Source of the DNA: a virus
DNA length: 20,592 nucleotides
Reading direction: 5' to 3' (one strand)
IMG/VR virus record: IMGVR_UViG_3300042449_000200
Coordinates: 1 to 20,592 of that record
This document shows, piece by piece, positions 19,529 to 20,592 of the stretch. The position numbers were made by a program, and so were the translations under genes. Numbering within the stretch: position 1 is the stretch's first letter; each line of letters begins with the position of its first letter. Below the pieces are notes generated by a model. That model was not told the DNA's origin. It saw only the letters and a list, made by a program, of their open reading frames with translations, and ran no database searches.

Positions 19529-20592
19529 TTAACCCACTAAAAGTCTACGGGTTGTGCCACCAGCGTCTTTGATTGTAATGTATCCGGCTTGGGCAATGAT
19601 GCCCGCTGTGTATGTGCCGAATGACAATACGCCTGTGCCTTTTGGAACTAATTTAATATCTAAATTGGTGTCTGCACCAGCGGCATAAATAACAGGACTT
19701 GACCCCGTTGCAGCTCCCGTTGGCTGCAAATAATTTACCGAAGATACGGTATGGTCAATAACGAACTGTGTGCCGCCGCCTGTAGAAAATACGTGTTGAC
19801 CTGTGCTTTTTGATGTGTATGCTATAGAAATAGCGGCATCAGAACCTTGCGCTGAAAACGTAGGTGCAACACCCGTAGCACCACCCGTTACCTGTAAATA
19901 ATTAACAGCGGAGGCTGTGTGGGCTACATAAAACTGAAAGTTGCCAGCCGTTCCTGTGTTAAAAATATGCCCAAATGTACCCTTAGACAGATATTGCGAA
20001 TGAATGTTTGTATCAGAACCAGCGGCTTGTAAATATGGGCTTTGTCCTGTAGCGCCACCAGTGACGTTGTAATAATTCACCGAACTAGCAACAGGCGTGA
20101 CACGCAGGGATTCTGCGCCGGGAGCTGCGCCTAGGGAGATTGTTCCTGTGCTTCCAATCCGAATCCGCTCAGTATCGTTTGTAGCAAATGCAAAGTTACC
20201 GTTACTCTTGTTATTAAGCTCGGCAGCACCGCTACTGTACGCAATCATAAGAATTGCGCCAGTCAAACTAGAGCGAGCATTACCGTTAACAGCCATGTAT
20301 CCTGCTGCGCCAGAGCCACCACTTATTAGAGCAACAGCATCTCCTGCAGAGTTGGATACTTGCAAGGCTTGTGCTGGAGTAGTTGTACCAATACCTACCT
20401 TACCCGCAAAGTAGTTATCAGCCGTACCAGCAGCGTAGAAGTTCCAACGACCTGTGCCAGAGGCTATGTTGCCGTAGAAGCCGTAGTTGTTGGTTGCGCC
20501 TGTGAGGGTAGATTCTGCAACAAAACCAAATTGACTTGTTACTGTGCCAGTAAAAGTACCTTGCGTAGCGTATGTGTAATATAAGGCAGGAA
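19529..20592 (-). CDS. Tail fibre / receptor-binding protein, partial (N-terminus beyond window)
   Basis: The frame is open from the right edge to TAA at 19529, at least 353 residues, and the N-terminus is missing. It is Gly/Ser/Thr/Ala-rich with low Cys, as in beta-structured fibres. [21 protein letters not shown] segment is a hallmark of phage tail-fibre and adhesin proteins from aquatic phages. Further on are three repeats of about 56-58 residues beginning SSVNYYN, SAVNYLQ and SSVNYLQ, each continuing V/P-TG-x-ATG-x-(S/A)P and then an LSKGT/TSKSTG/VPKGTG turn. No peptidase-type chaperone is seen at the end ([10 protein letters not shown]). It should bind the host receptor. Confidence 0.88.
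   Translation of the reverse strand, partial: PALYYTYATQGTFTGTVTSQFGFVAESTLTGATNNYGFYGNIASGTGRWNFYAAGTADNYFAGKVGIGTTTPAQALQVSNSAGDAVALISGGSGAAGYMAVNGNARSSLTGAILMIAYSSGAAELNNKSNGNFAFATNDTERIRIGSTGTISLGAAPGAESLRVTPVASSVNYYNVTGGATGQSPYLQAAGSDTNIHSQYLSKGTFGHIFNTGTAGNFQFYVAHTASAVNYLQVTGGATGVAPTFSAQGSDAAISIAYTSKSTGQHVFSTGGGTQFVIDHTVSSVNYLQPTGAATGSSPVIYAAGADTNLDIKLVPKGTGVLSFGTYTAGIIAQAGYITIKDAGGTTRRLLVG

Overview
This window is part of a tailed double-stranded DNA bacteriophage genome. Evidence is a large terminase subunit, a P22-type portal, an ERF/YqaJ recombination pair, NinB, a Q-like late regulator, a complete lysis cassette (holin, GH108 endolysin, nested Rz/Rz1 spanins) and a tail-fibre gene. 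Genes are densely packed with many 1-4 bp stop/start overlaps, most of them ATGA. The long P22-like portal suggests podovirus-like morphology (inference). The rho-independent hairpins, nested Rz/Rz1 and outer-membrane lipoprotein spanin indicate a Gram-negative host. The gene set resembles phages recovered from freshwater betaproteobacteria, but the host cannot be fixed from sequence. No integrase, phage polymerase, tRNA, IS element or CRISPR array was seen.

Layout: (A) 1-7072, minus strand. Read leftward from 7072 this is the start of the late operon: a 52-aa ORF, two glycosyltransferases, a run of small conserved phage proteins, small and large terminase, portal, an acetyltransferase and a truncated gene at the edge. 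(B) 7073-7908 is a divergent control region with no convincing gene. It holds a cluster of CTAAC/GTTAG motifs, several inverted repeats, a candidate structured RNA ending in a U-tract, five iterons at an exact 11-bp period, and an AT-rich dyad just before the first rightward gene. (C) 7909-15989, plus strand, is the complete early operon: small unknown proteins, a beta-class DNA methyltransferase, a ribbon-helix-helix/replication protein, a DUF6475-like protein, a PD-(D/E)XK-like protein, a PAPS-reductase-like enzyme, ERF, YqaJ exonuclease, an SSB-like protein, DUF3310, NinB, a secreted Cys-rich peptide, a winged-helix protein, an HNH-like nuclease and a Q-like late regulator. (D) 15973-20592, minus strand, is the end of the late operon: tail fibre, small accessory proteins, membrane/coiled-coil proteins, an HTH-metallophosphoesterase, endolysin, holin and Rz/Rz1. 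It meets the early operon tail to tail with a 17-bp overlap.

How it fits together: leftward late genes run off the left edge, and leftward tail-fibre and lysis genes enter from the right. The simplest reading is a circular or circularly permuted genome with two divergent transcription units starting in region B. One is an early unit that ends with the late regulator. The other is a late unit that goes round the circle through packaging, head, tail and lysis. Replication would rely on the host replisome, recruited by the products of 9453-10491, with ERF/YqaJ/SSB/NinB handling recombination.

The points most worth a second look are the iteron/AT-rich block with its neighbouring structured RNA, a nine-G tract inside an AT-rich PAPS-reductase-like gene, a signal-peptide-bearing six-cysteine microprotein in the early operon, and the HTH-metallophosphoesterase inside the lysis region.
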